From Candidatus Rickettsiella viridis (lineage in GTDB: Bacteria; Pseudomonadota; Gammaproteobacteria; Diplorickettsiales; Diplorickettsiaceae): DNA of 64,000 nt. The stretch is taken from the NCBI RefSeq assembly GCF_003966755.1, contig NZ_AP018005.1, forward strand, positions 310,001-374,000, read 5' to 3'. The position numbers were made by a program, and so were the translations under genes. Numbering within the stretch: position 1 is the first letter of the stretch; every line of letters begins with the position of its first letter. Of this stretch, positions 56,137 to 63,647 are shown in pieces. Below the pieces are notes generated by a model. That model saw nothing but the letters and a program-made list of their open reading frames with translations. It was not told the origin of the DNA and did not search any database.

Positions 56137-57208
56137 TACGATTCAGTAAGCTATTAAAAAATGCTTCGTCTAATGTGGCCTTTGCTTTTAAGCACCAAAG
56201 TCGAGCATCCACTAATCCCCTACACTTAACCGCATCTTTTTCTGTCATTAAGATGATGGCATCTTTGCCATAATTAAGATCGCGCGGTTTGAAAAAGTGA
56301 TGATCAGGAAAAGGGTGTTCAATAATTGTTAAACCTAATGCGCGTAAATTATTAAAAAATTGTTCTGGGTTACCGATGCCGGCAACCGCATGGAGTTGTT
56401 TTCCATGAAAATAATCAGGGTTCTGTTTATTTTCAGGGTGAATAAGCTGGTAAAAATATTCAGGCACTAATAACATGCCGAATTCATTAGGACCCGCTAT
56501 ACTTTTCGCACTTGAATTTTCAGCTGTGTTGCCGTTCAACTCGCCATCCTCATGTATTAGTATACCCTCCGGTGGTTTCGTTCTCGCGGCGCCTTGCCGA
56601 AAATCCAATTGCTGTGAGTATGCTTCTTTTATGATAATGAAATCAACCGTCTTTAATCGCGAAATAGGTTCACGTAAGGGTCCTGCAGGTAGACAAAAGC
56701 CATTACCAAAGCGGCGTTGTCCATCAATGACCGCAATTTCAATATTTCGGCCTAAGGCTAAATGTTGCAATCCATCATCACTTACAACAATATTACAATT
56801 CTTTTTTCCGAGTAATGTATTCACGCCGCGACTACGATTGGGATCAATGACAGTAGGGCAACCAGTATTGCGTACTATCAGCAAAGGTTCATCACCTACT
56901 TCACGTGGATTACTCTGTGTATGCACTTGGTAGGGATAATGTTTTGCCTTTCCACCATAACCGCGACTAATAACCCCGGGACGCCAGCCTTTTTTTTGTA
57001 AAAATTGAACGACTTCAATAACGAGCGGTGTTTTTCCTGTACCACCTACCGTGAGATTACCAATGACAATAATGGGTACTGGAAATTTGTTTATTTTTTT
57101 TATATGAAATTGATAGAGCTTATGCCGAAAAAAAACAAATGTGCGATACAGTAGAGAGAAAGGCCATAATAAATAGGCAATATAATTTTTATTCCATAAT
57201 GCTAACAT
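56096..57208 (-). CDS. lpxK: Tetraacyldisaccharide 4'-kinase with a 41-residue in-frame element insertion
   Basis: The inner-membrane kinase phosphorylates the 4' position of the lipid A precursor. It has an N-terminal hydrophobic stretch (LLWPFSLLYRTFVFFRHKLYQ), VIGNLTVGGTGKTPLV (P-loop near residue 50), GVISRGYGG, VSDDGLQH and AVAGIGNPEQFF, MTEKDAVKC. It has 370 residues, against about 328 for E. coli. The excess is residues 197-237, which is the interspersed element read in frame. LpxK is normally essential, so the enzyme probably tolerates the insert. It lies beside Ara4N lipid A genes. Confidence 0.95.
   Translation of the reverse strand: MLALWNKNYIAYLLWPFSLLYRTFVFFRHKLYQFHIKKINKFPVPIIVIGNLTVGGTGKTPLVIEVVQFLQKKGWRPGVISRGYGGKAKHYPYQVHTQSNPREVGDEPLLIVRNTGCPTVIDPNRSRGVNTLLGKKNCNIVVSDDGLQHLALGRNIEIAVIDGQRRFGNGFCLPAGPLREPISRLKTVDFIIIKEAYSQQLDFRQGAARTKPPEGILIHEDGELNGNTAENSSAKSIAGPNEFGMLLVPEYFYQLIHPENKQNPDYFHGKQLHAVAGIGNPEQFFNNLRALGLTIIEHPFPDHHFFKPRDLNYGKDAIILMTEKDAVKCRGLVDARLWCLKAKATLDEAFFNSLLNRITQINNNPKSSSR
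56500..56620 (-). mobile_element. 121-bp TA-flanked element inserted in lpxK
   Basis: On the minus strand it begins TACTCACAGCAATTGG and ends AAGTGCGAAAAGTA; TA follows the right end (56498-56499), and the left flank is CA. Its length is the same as in ribF, and it is read in the same direction and frame, giving IHEDGELNGNTAENSSAKSI. The centre differs from other copies (RTKPPEGIL in place of KMSNRSVCR). Confidence 0.88.
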
Positions 57209-57287
57209 GATTTTCTAATATAACGGGAAAAAACCAGGTAGGACGTCCGTAAGTAAAAGCGGTGATGTCTCATTTAAAACTTCCTTA

Positions 57288-58148
57288 TTATTTGAGTGGT
57301 TCTAGTGTAATCGTGTTAGGGGATGGATCGCAATAGTTATTAATAATTTTTAATTCGTGTTGTTTTGCACTGATAGTATCTGAAATTATCTTATGTGTAG
57401 TATTCAAGGCGCGCTCGAATGCCTGTAGGGGATCTTTAGTTAATAAAAAATGCCCTAGATAGAGTGCAGAGAAAAGATCGCCCGATCCATTAAGCGGATG
57501 ACTTAATTTTAATTTGGGGGTGATGGCCAAGCATTGCTGAGCATTTTTAACGGAAAGAAAATCGGAGTATTTTTCTAACTCCGGCTGTTTTTTTAGTTGT
57601 AAACGGGTGATAACAACGATCTTAACGCCTTTATTATGAAAAAAAGAACAGGCTTGTTGTAATTGCTCAAGGGTGCTGATTTCTTGTTCGTATAGAATTT
57701 CTGCTTCGAAGTGATTGGGTGTGATAATGTCGGCAACCTCTAAACATTTTTCACGAAAAAAAGCGGGAATGTCTTCTTTTACAAAACAACCTTTTCCACC
57801 GGGATCGCCCATGACCGGATCACAGAGATAAATTAGCTTGGGATTAACTTGTTTAAAACGTTGCACGGTTTCAATAATGACTTCGCCGATGGCTTTATCA
57901 CCTATATAGCCAGACAGTACTGCATCGCATTGCCTGGCAAGATCTAACGATTCTAAGCCTTTGACGAGGCAGTGAATATGCTCAGGTGGAAATATATCGC
58001 CTTGCCAACTCCCGTAGCCGGTATGGTTAGAAAACTGCACGGTATTAATAGGCCAGACATCAAAGCCAAGGGATTGTAATGGGAAAGTCGCTGCCTTATT
58101 GCCGACATAGCCATAACTGACATGTGATTGTATCGATAAAATATTCAT
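57288..58148 (-). CDS. pdxY: Pyridoxal kinase
   Basis: The 286-residue ribokinase-type enzyme has LSIQSHVSYGYVGNKAATFPLQ at the N-terminus (PdxY type), INTVQFSNHTGYG, CDPVMGDPGGKGCFV, ITPNHFEAEIL and the C-terminal LNGSGDLFSALYLGHFL with the catalytic Asp. It salvages pyridoxal to PLP. It is a single leftward gene between lpxK and tRNA-Arg. Confidence 0.94.
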   Translation of the reverse strand: MNILSIQSHVSYGYVGNKAATFPLQSLGFDVWPINTVQFSNHTGYGSWQGDIFPPEHIHCLVKGLESLDLARQCDAVLSGYIGDKAIGEVIIETVQRFKQVNPKLIYLCDPVMGDPGGKGCFVKEDIPAFFREKCLEVADIITPNHFEAEILYEQEISTLEQLQQACSFFHNKGVKIVVITRLQLKKQPELEKYSDFLSVKNAQQCLAITPKLKLSHPLNGSGDLFSALYLGHFLLTKDPLQAFERALNTTHKIISDTISAKQHELKIINNYCDPSPNTITLEPLK

Positions 58149-58172
58149 GGGTAAAAATCTAAAAAAGTACCC

Positions 58173-58254
58173 TCATGGCGAGCGAATATCATGAGCGTGG
58201 CCATCTAGTTTAAGATATTTTTTAGATTGCCGCGCGCTACGCGCTTGCAATGAC
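58173..58254. repeat. REP-like repeat, copy 4 (inverted order)
   Basis: GATTGCCGCGCGCTACGCGC then TTGCAATGAC (58225-58254) is the first module on the other strand. A decayed second module (CTCATGGCGAGCG...GCGTGGCCATCTAG) lies at 58173-58208. It lies between pdxY and tRNA-Arg. Confidence 0.6.
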
Positions 58255-58285
58255 GAAGTGCCTGTGTTACTCATTTCTCAACTTT

Positions 58286-58362
58286 TGGTGCCCCAGGCCG
58301 GATTTGAACCGGCGACCTGTCCCTTAGGAGGGGACCGCGCTATCCAACTGTGCCACCGGGGC
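58286..58362 (-). tRNA. tRNA-Arg (anticodon CCT)
   Basis: The 77-nt minus-strand tRNA has acceptor GCCCCGG, anticodon stem GTCCC/GGGAC with loop CTCCTAA (anticodon CCT), T-loop GGTTCAAATCC and encoded CCA. Its 5' end is 7 bases from an interspersed element. Confidence 0.96.
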
Positions 58363-58369
58363 TTATATA

Positions 58370-58490
58370 TACTCACAGCAATGTGATTTTCGGCAAGGCG
58401 CCGTTAAAGTGAGCAACCGCAGTGTATACATGATACATGAGGATTGCGAACCGAGCGGCAAAACAGCCGAAAATTCAAGTGCGAAGAGTA
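58370..58490 (+). mobile_element. 121-bp TA-flanked element, intergenic copy
   Basis: It runs TACTCACAGCAATGTG ... AGTGCGAAGAGTA after TA at 58368-58369. It lies between tRNA-Arg and an MFS gene. An ATG at 58430 would open 46 codons (MIHEDCEPSGKTAENSSAKS...) that end at 58570 outside the element, but the GGAG is changed to GCAG. This copy is likely untranslated. Confidence 0.88.
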
Positions 58491-58513
58491 GTAAGTCTAA
58501 AAGGGCGGTATTA

Positions 58514-58539
58514 TACCGTCCGTTCACCCAGATGCGAAT
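58514..58539 (+). repeat. Solo end-like repeat motif upstream of an MFS gene
   Basis: TACCGTCCGTTCACCCAGAT then GCGAAT is a diverged copy of the 26-bp motif at 3910, 23415, 50504 and 59997. It lies 24 bases after the full element. Confidence 0.4.
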
Positions 58540-58699
58540 TTTTTTAAAGAGGATTCATCTTAAATTTTAAGGTGTCTATATTGTATTATTTTCGGTGTGC
58601 GAAATTGACAAGGAAATGTCATAATGGCGAAAAATTGTCCTCCTCGCCGGATAACTTACCCGTTTAAATTTAATTAGCTTTTTAAGGTTTAGTCTTTGT

Positions 58700-59983
58700 A
58701 TGTCTGTTTCAAATAAGCATTTCACTAATCATCGTTTTTATCCGTGGCTGGTTATTGCATTAGCATCCTCATTTTTATTTTATAAATATATTCTCCAAGT
58801 CTCACCTAGCATTATGACCGATGAGCTGATGCATGAATTTCACATTGAAGGGGTTGGTTTAGGCAACTTGGCGGCTAGTTTTTTCTATTCTTTTTTGATT
58901 GCACAGCTTTTTGTGGGTATGTTATTAGATAGGTATAGTCCACGACTATTAACGACGGTAGCCTTATTGCTTTGTGCTTTAGGTGCTTATGGTTTTTCTC
59001 AGGCAGATAGTTTGGCCTTTGCTACATGGGCACGTACTTTAATGGGTGTAGGTGCTGCTTTTGCGACCGTTAGCTATATGAAAATGACCAGCTTATGGTT
59101 TAAGCCCAGTCAATTTGCTTTCGTAGGCGGGTTGTTGGCGTCGGCGGCGATGTTAGGTGCGGTGGCTGGACAATTACCACTATCTTTAATGGTTAATGGG
59201 GTAGGTTGGCGAAGTAGCTTAGGGCTATGTGCTGTTTTAGGAGTTGTTTTAGCTGTTTTATTTTATGTCATCGTGTGCGATAAACCCCAAGCACAAAACC
59301 GATCAGTGGCTGTTAATATAGCAGCCCCTCCATTTTCTTTGCGTGATGTGTGGGCGGTTTTAAGTAATAAACAGAATTGGTTAATCACGCTGTATAGTGG
59401 GTTAGCTTTTTCGCCGATTGATGCGTTTGCAGGTCTTTGGTGTATTCCTTTTCTAAAAGAAGGTTATCAATTAACACATACCCATGCTGCTTTTTTTGTA
59501 TCATTTATTTTTTTGGGGTTAGCGTTAGGTAGTCCCTTATTAGGATTATTATCGGATCGTTTAGGTCGGCGGCGAAATGTGATGCTAGGAAGTGGCTGCG
59601 TTGCCTTAGTCACCATTACAGGGGTTATTTATGCAACACATTTACCACTTTGGTTATTAGGTAGTTTATTGTTTTTATTTGGTTTTAGTACCGGTGCTTT
59701 TATGTTGGGTTTTGCGCTTGGGAGAGAGCTTAATAAAATCACGGTTGCAGCGACGATCATTGCTTTAATTAATACCGGGGATATCGTTTTTAGTGCCGTG
59801 ACAGAACCGTTGATTGGGAAGTTACTGGATAGTGGTTGGAGTGGAAAAATAATAGGGCATATCCATTATTTTTCAGTGCTCGAATATCGTCGAGCACTGA
59901 TGCTATTACCTGTTTATATTTTGTTGTCTATCATTTTATTATTTTTTATTCGTGAATCGAATACACGGCAAAAAACCGTTTAG
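58700..59983 (+). CDS. MFS transporter, paralogue 3
   Basis: The 427-residue carrier has about 12 helices and the TM2-TM3 loop LLDRYSPRLL. It shares FYKYILQVSPSIMTDELM and AGLWCIPFL with the two MFS genes at 4760-7447 but is more distant. Its substrate is unknown. It stands alone and ends 13 bases before a strongly palindromic element. Confidence 0.88.
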   Translation: MSVSNKHFTNHRFYPWLVIALASSFLFYKYILQVSPSIMTDELMHEFHIEGVGLGNLAASFFYSFLIAQLFVGMLLDRYSPRLLTTVALLLCALGAYGFSQADSLAFATWARTLMGVGAAFATVSYMKMTSLWFKPSQFAFVGGLLASAAMLGAVAGQLPLSLMVNGVGWRSSLGLCAVLGVVLAVLFYVIVCDKPQAQNRSVAVNIAAPPFSLRDVWAVLSNKQNWLITLYSGLAFSPIDAFAGLWCIPFLKEGYQLTHTHAAFFVSFIFLGLALGSPLLGLLSDRLGRRRNVMLGSGCVALVTITGVIYATHLPLWLLGSLLFLFGFSTGAFMLGFALGRELNKITVAATIIALINTGDIVFSAVTEPLIGKLLDSGWSGKIIGHIHYFSVLEYRRALMLLPVYILLSIILLFFIRESNTRQKTV

Positions 59984-59996
59984 ATATACCGCTTGT

Positions 59997-60174
59997 ACTT
60001 GAAAATTCGAACATTTTGAATTCACAGCGAGCGGTATACCCGATCACATGACAGGCGAAAGCGAAGCTTCCTCCTGTCATTCAAGGGGAGAATCGCGATT
60101 CTCCCCTTGAAAATCCCCATCGCGAAAAGAAAGTACTTGAAGTTGCGTGTTCTCAACTTCAAGTGCAAAGCGTA
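59997..60174. mobile_element. 178-bp TA-flanked multi-hairpin palindromic element
   Basis: It starts TACCGCTTGTACTTGAA; the other end read backwards is TACGCTTTGCACTTGAA; TA lies on both outer sides. Inside are a 40-bp mini-element with TACCGCT/AGCGGTA ends (59997-60036), a hairpin with arms ATGACAGG/CCTGTCAT (60048-60080), a perfect 30-bp palindrome centred on CGCG (60081-60110) and an 11-bp-arm hairpin ACTTGAAGTTG/CAACTTCAAGT (60135-60164). No gene is seen. It separates convergent genes and may end transcription in both directions. Confidence 0.7.
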
Positions 60175-60182
60175 TAGTTTTT

Positions 60183-60602
60183 TTAAGGCTTAGCAGTGTT
60201 TAATTGTGCAATAACCTTTTCTTTATAATCCGCTTGCATGATAGGTAAATTACGATAGTCCTCTAAGGCCTTGGTGCAAGGGATAGTTTGCGTTTTTTGT
60301 TCGTTTGCTTGTGCTTCATTCATTATTTGTTGATAAACAAGCATAGCACCGGCTTTATCAGCGGGATTAGAGGTGAGTGCGCTGATTGCCTCAGCGATTC
60401 TTTGGCTGAAATTTGTGACATTTTGACCACACGCTTGGGTAACACCGGCAATACTGCCCGCTTGGCGTGCAAATTCAATAGCGTTATTTTGTATATTGCT
60501 CGTTTGAGGAGGTGTAGAGTCAGCGGCCCATGCTGAGCTGCTCAGCCCTAGTACCAGCAGTAAATTGAGGCTTATTTTTTTTATCATTGAATAGCTCATC
60601 AT
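60183..60602 (-). CDS. Small secreted protein of unknown function
   Basis: The 139-residue product has a signal peptide (MIKKISLNLLLVLGLSSSAWAA, near residues 6-27) and an alpha-helical mature part with two Cys (ACGQNV and PCTKAL). The chosen start, ATG at 60602, has AGGA about 9 bases ahead; an upstream in-frame ATG at 60707 would lie within ygfZ and hide the signal peptide. It begins 5 bases after the ygfZ stop, so the two are probably cotranscribed. No family recognised. Confidence 0.75.
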   Translation of the reverse strand: MMSYSMIKKISLNLLLVLGLSSSAWAADSTPPQTSNIQNNAIEFARQAGSIAGVTQACGQNVTNFSQRIAEAISALTSNPADKAGAMLVYQQIMNEAQANEQKTQTIPCTKALEDYRNLPIMQADYKEKVIAQLNTAKP

Positions 60603-60607
60603 TTTTA

Positions 60608-61534
60608 TTATTCCTGCAGAATAATCGGTAATTCTAAAAGCTGTAAGGCAGGGCCTTGAGAGCTTTCTAGGTGGATAGTATGTGAAATGGCTTGGCTTTG
60701 CAAACAAACTAAGGCTTGATAACCGTCTTTTTCTGTATTAGCACTCATTATTAAAGTGCCTTGACGAACACCTTGCTCATTTTGTATGGCTGTACCTGGA
60801 GGAAATTGATGATTAGCTTGAAAAGCTACCCGATAAAGACGGCTTTTTGACTGTCCTAAATAGTGGGTTCTAGCAATAATTTCCTGTCCAATATAACAGC
60901 CTTTATTAAAGCTAACGCCACCGATAGCGGGATAATTCAGCTGATGCGGTGTAAATTGTGCTATCGTTTCCGGATAAATGCTTGGTATACCCGCGATAAT
61001 ATCCCGTAAATACCAGTCACTCAGAGGCAATTCTTCTACCGTGTGGATGAAAAAAGCTGATTTTTCATCCGGTGTTAATAAGATAAAACGTGGCGTAGAA
61101 CCGGGTATAGCTAAACAGATAAGGGATGCGGAAGCGCTTAAGCTATTCGTTTGTTCAGGGAATAAAGTGTGCTGTCTGAGTAGTTCAGCGCTGGAATCGC
61201 CTATTAACCCTATTATTTTCCAGTGTTGAGTGACATCAGTCAGATTAACGGCGGAAAAAACAGCATATTTTTTTAAGCACTGTAATAGATGCGAAAGCAT
61301 AGTGCGTGGTAATAAGAAATAATAGGCATCTTGATAAAAAAATAAACGAAGAGTCGCCTGAATGCGTCCTTTTGCATCACAATGGGCACCTAAGCGGGTT
61401 TGATTTTCATCAACTTCTTCTACGTTGCAAGTCAGTTGGCCTTGCAAAAACAGCTTAGCCTTTTTACCGCTTACCTGAATAATGCCGAAGTCTGTAAGAT
61501 CGATTTTGCCATTTTTTGTCGTTGTTTTGACCAT
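60608..61534 (-). CDS. ygfZ: tRNA-modifying / Fe-S cluster protein YgfZ
   Basis: The 308-residue folate-binding protein of the GcvT fold has the YgfZ signature FNKGCYIGQEIIARTHYLGQSKSRLYRV (about residues 211-238, with its key Cys), and LHRRL-type N-terminal ISLTDFGIIQVSGKKAKLFLQGQLTCNV. It helps some Fe-S enzymes such as MiaB in E. coli. The small secreted protein follows directly. Confidence 0.93.
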   Translation of the reverse strand: MVKTTTKNGKIDLTDFGIIQVSGKKAKLFLQGQLTCNVEEVDENQTRLGAHCDAKGRIQATLRLFFYQDAYYFLLPRTMLSHLLQCLKKYAVFSAVNLTDVTQHWKIIGLIGDSSAELLRQHTLFPEQTNSLSASASLICLAIPGSTPRFILLTPDEKSAFFIHTVEELPLSDWYLRDIIAGIPSIYPETIAQFTPHQLNYPAIGGVSFNKGCYIGQEIIARTHYLGQSKSRLYRVAFQANHQFPPGTAIQNEQGVRQGTLIMSANTEKDGYQALVCLQSQAISHTIHLESSQGPALQLLELPIILQE

Positions 61535-61696
61535 CCTTATTACAGCCCTTATTCGTTAAATCAGTGATTATTCACTAGAATAAATTAATGGAATTATAAA
61601 ATATGATGCAAGTTTATATAAGGGACCTAAGTACCTTAATACAGTCAAAAAATCTAGATACGCAGAGCAAAATTATAACATTTTAGGTCTTTTCTA

Positions 61697-61705
61697 GGGG
61701 GGGGG
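61697..61705 (+). repeat. G9 homopolymer 1 base before the first pilin start codon
   Basis: Nine G in a row are followed by T and then ATG at 61707. The tract occupies the Shine-Dalgarno place, so a gain or loss of G would change ribosome binding or spacing. Further G-runs (G7 at 61812-61818, G6 near 62014) lie inside the same gene. Confidence 0.95.
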
Positions 61706-61706
61706 T

Positions 61707-62234
61707 ATGCTTTATTTAGTCAGAATTTGGGCCGGTCTATTTTTAATCTTTATTTGGCAAAATGCATTAAGTGGTACAGTCGCAGGAGCGTTGGCCGTGA
61801 CTGCGAAGGTTGGGGGGGATGACAAATGTGTTATAAATGGGGTAACAAACCTGATTTTCCCTAGTTATAACTCGTTTAATCCTAAGCCGGATGATGCCTC
61901 CGGATCGATGACAGTTACCTGCACCGCTAATCTAGCTTATGAAGTAGGCATGGGTCGAGGCGATGGTGCCGAGGTAAAAAAAGGTCAGCATAGAACGTGT
62001 ATAAAAAATGATAGGGGGGAAGAGCTTTTAAATGGAGGAGACAGCCTCGAGTATAATCTTTTTTCCGATCCGAACCATAAAAGCGATTGGGGCAGTGAGT
62101 CAGGGGAAAATACTATGCATCGTATAGGTACAGGATTGGCACAAATTATCAATATTTACGGGGAAATTCCTATACACCAGCCAGTAGAAGCAGGAAGTTA
62201 TACTGACTGGGTGACTATTTTTGTTGCTTTTTAA
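61707..62234 (+). CDS. Spore coat U / Csu-type pilin subunit 1 (divergent)
   Basis: The 175-residue secreted protein has a signal segment (LYLVRIWAGLFLIFIWQNALSG) and the SCPU fold: GALAVTAKVGGDDKCVI, SMTVTCTANLAYEVGMGRG, LEYNLFSDPNHKSDWG and GSYTDWVTIFVAF. The C-terminal strand, which docks on the chaperone, ends in VAF instead of the VNF of the two paralogues. It has more charged residues than those. It is first in the tandem set and is preceded by a G9 tract. Confidence 0.85.
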   Translation: MLYLVRIWAGLFLIFIWQNALSGTVAGALAVTAKVGGDDKCVINGVTNLIFPSYNSFNPKPDDASGSMTVTCTANLAYEVGMGRGDGAEVKKGQHRTCIKNDRGEELLNGGDSLEYNLFSDPNHKSDWGSESGENTMHRIGTGLAQIINIYGEIPIHQPVEAGSYTDWVTIFVAF

Positions 62235-62389
62235 GTCGTAGTTTGTGTAGTTAATGATTAAATAATAAATTTAATAAAGAATAGATAGATCATTAATCTT
62301 GATAAGAGATATAAAGCGTCCTACTATAGTTTAAGAATATCATAAAGGATATTTCATAGCCTTTAGATTATTTGGTAAGGATATCAATT

Positions 62390-62887
62390 ATGTTCAAAGC
62401 ACGGAATGTTCTATTCGGGTTAGTACTTTTATTTATTTCTCAGTTTTCATTTGCCGGAATGGTGCCAGGAACGTTATCAATCACGGCAAATGTTGCGGCA
62501 GCTTGCTCTGTTGGCGTTGCAAACTTACTTCCTTTTGGTACTTATACGGCGGGTGTAGACCTTGATGTAAATGGTTTGTTGCAAGTCACTTGTACGGCTA
62601 CATCAAACTATAACATTGCGCTTGATGCAGGTTCAGGTGTAGGTGCAACAATACCGACACGTATATTGACTAATCCATCACCAGCAGGAACACTACAATA
62701 TACTATTTACACCGATCCGACGCGTACCACGGTTTGGGGAAATGGTACGACGGGTTCTACAGTAGCTGGGGTAGGTACTGGTGCAGCACAATCAGTCACT
62801 GTTCCAGGTCGAATTTTCGCCTCACAAACGGGAACCGTATCTCCCGGTAACTATACGGATACCGTGAATATAACGGTTAATTTTTAG
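62390..62887 (+). CDS. Spore coat U / Csu-type major pilin-like subunit 2
   Basis: The 165-residue protein starts at ATG 62390 with AAGGA 8-9 bases ahead; an in-frame TTG at 62372 is less likely. A signal peptide (KARNVLFGLVLLFISQFSFAG) is followed by TLSITANVAAACSVGVANLLPFGTY, LQVTCTATSNYNIALDAG, LQYTIYTDPTRTTVWGNGT and YTDTVNITVNF, typical of CsuA/B. It assembles into archaic chaperone-usher fibres. Confidence 0.92.
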   Translation: MFKARNVLFGLVLLFISQFSFAGMVPGTLSITANVAAACSVGVANLLPFGTYTAGVDLDVNGLLQVTCTATSNYNIALDAGSGVGATIPTRILTNPSPAGTLQYTIYTDPTRTTVWGNGTTGSTVAGVGTGAAQSVTVPGRIFASQTGTVSPGNYTDTVNITVNF

Positions 62888-63113
62888 TGCTTAGCTGCGT
62901 TTAACTTCAAATTGATCTATTAAGCATACTTTCTGCTCTTTCTTGCTTTGATAATTTAAAAAATTGTATAAATGCTTTGCTTGGGCATTATTTCATAATA
63001 TGGATTGATTATATTAAAATATTAAATATATAAATTATCTTGATTGGCTTGAAGTGCTGGCATACTATACATAGTTCAATCTTATATTGACTTTTAATAA
63101 GGAAGTTATAGCA

Positions 63114-63614
63114 ATGTTATTTAGAGTAAAGATTTTACTTATTTTATTTACTTTGTTTATGAGCCAGCTTACTTGGGCGGCTACGGCAACGGGAACTTTA
63201 CCGGTGAGTGCGACGGTAATTGCTGCCTGTTTAGTAGGAACCGTAACACCCGTTGCGTTTGGTAATTACGATCCAACCAGTACTACGGATAATATTGCCG
63301 GACAAGGTGTTATACCAGTAACTTGTACCAATGGTACTTCTTATACTATCGGGCTTAATGCCGGAACATTTACGGGTGCAACCGTCACCACCCGTAGGAT
63401 GACGGGTACTTCGGCTGCAGGGCTTGCTTATGGTCTTTTCCAAAATACGGGCCGTACCACCAATTGGGGAAATACACCCGGTACGGATACCCCGGCTGCT
63501 GTTGTGGCAACAGGTACCTCTCAATCGGTTAACGTTTACGGTAAAATTACGGCATTACAGGCTGTTGCGGCAGGTAGTTATTCCGATTCGGTAACCATCA
63601 CTGTAAACTTTTAA
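63114..63614 (+). CDS. Spore coat U / Csu-type major pilin-like subunit 3
   Basis: The 166-residue protein starts at ATG 63114 after AAGGAAG; the TTG at 63087 is too far upstream. It has a signal peptide (FRVKILLILFTLFMSQLTWAA) and the same pattern as subunit 2: LPVSATVIAACLVGTVTPVAFGNYDP, VIPVTCTNGTSYTIGLNAG, LAYGLFQNTGRTTNWGNT and YSDSVTITVNF. It is a duplicate of subunit 2. The 226-base gap before it may hold its own promoter. Confidence 0.92.
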   Translation: MLFRVKILLILFTLFMSQLTWAATATGTLPVSATVIAACLVGTVTPVAFGNYDPTSTTDNIAGQGVIPVTCTNGTSYTIGLNAGTFTGATVTTRRMTGTSAAGLAYGLFQNTGRTTNWGNTPGTDTPAAVVATGTSQSVNVYGKITALQAVAAGSYSDSVTITVNF

Positions 63615-63647
63615 TAGATTAATACGCAATAATAAGGCTATTTAAGC

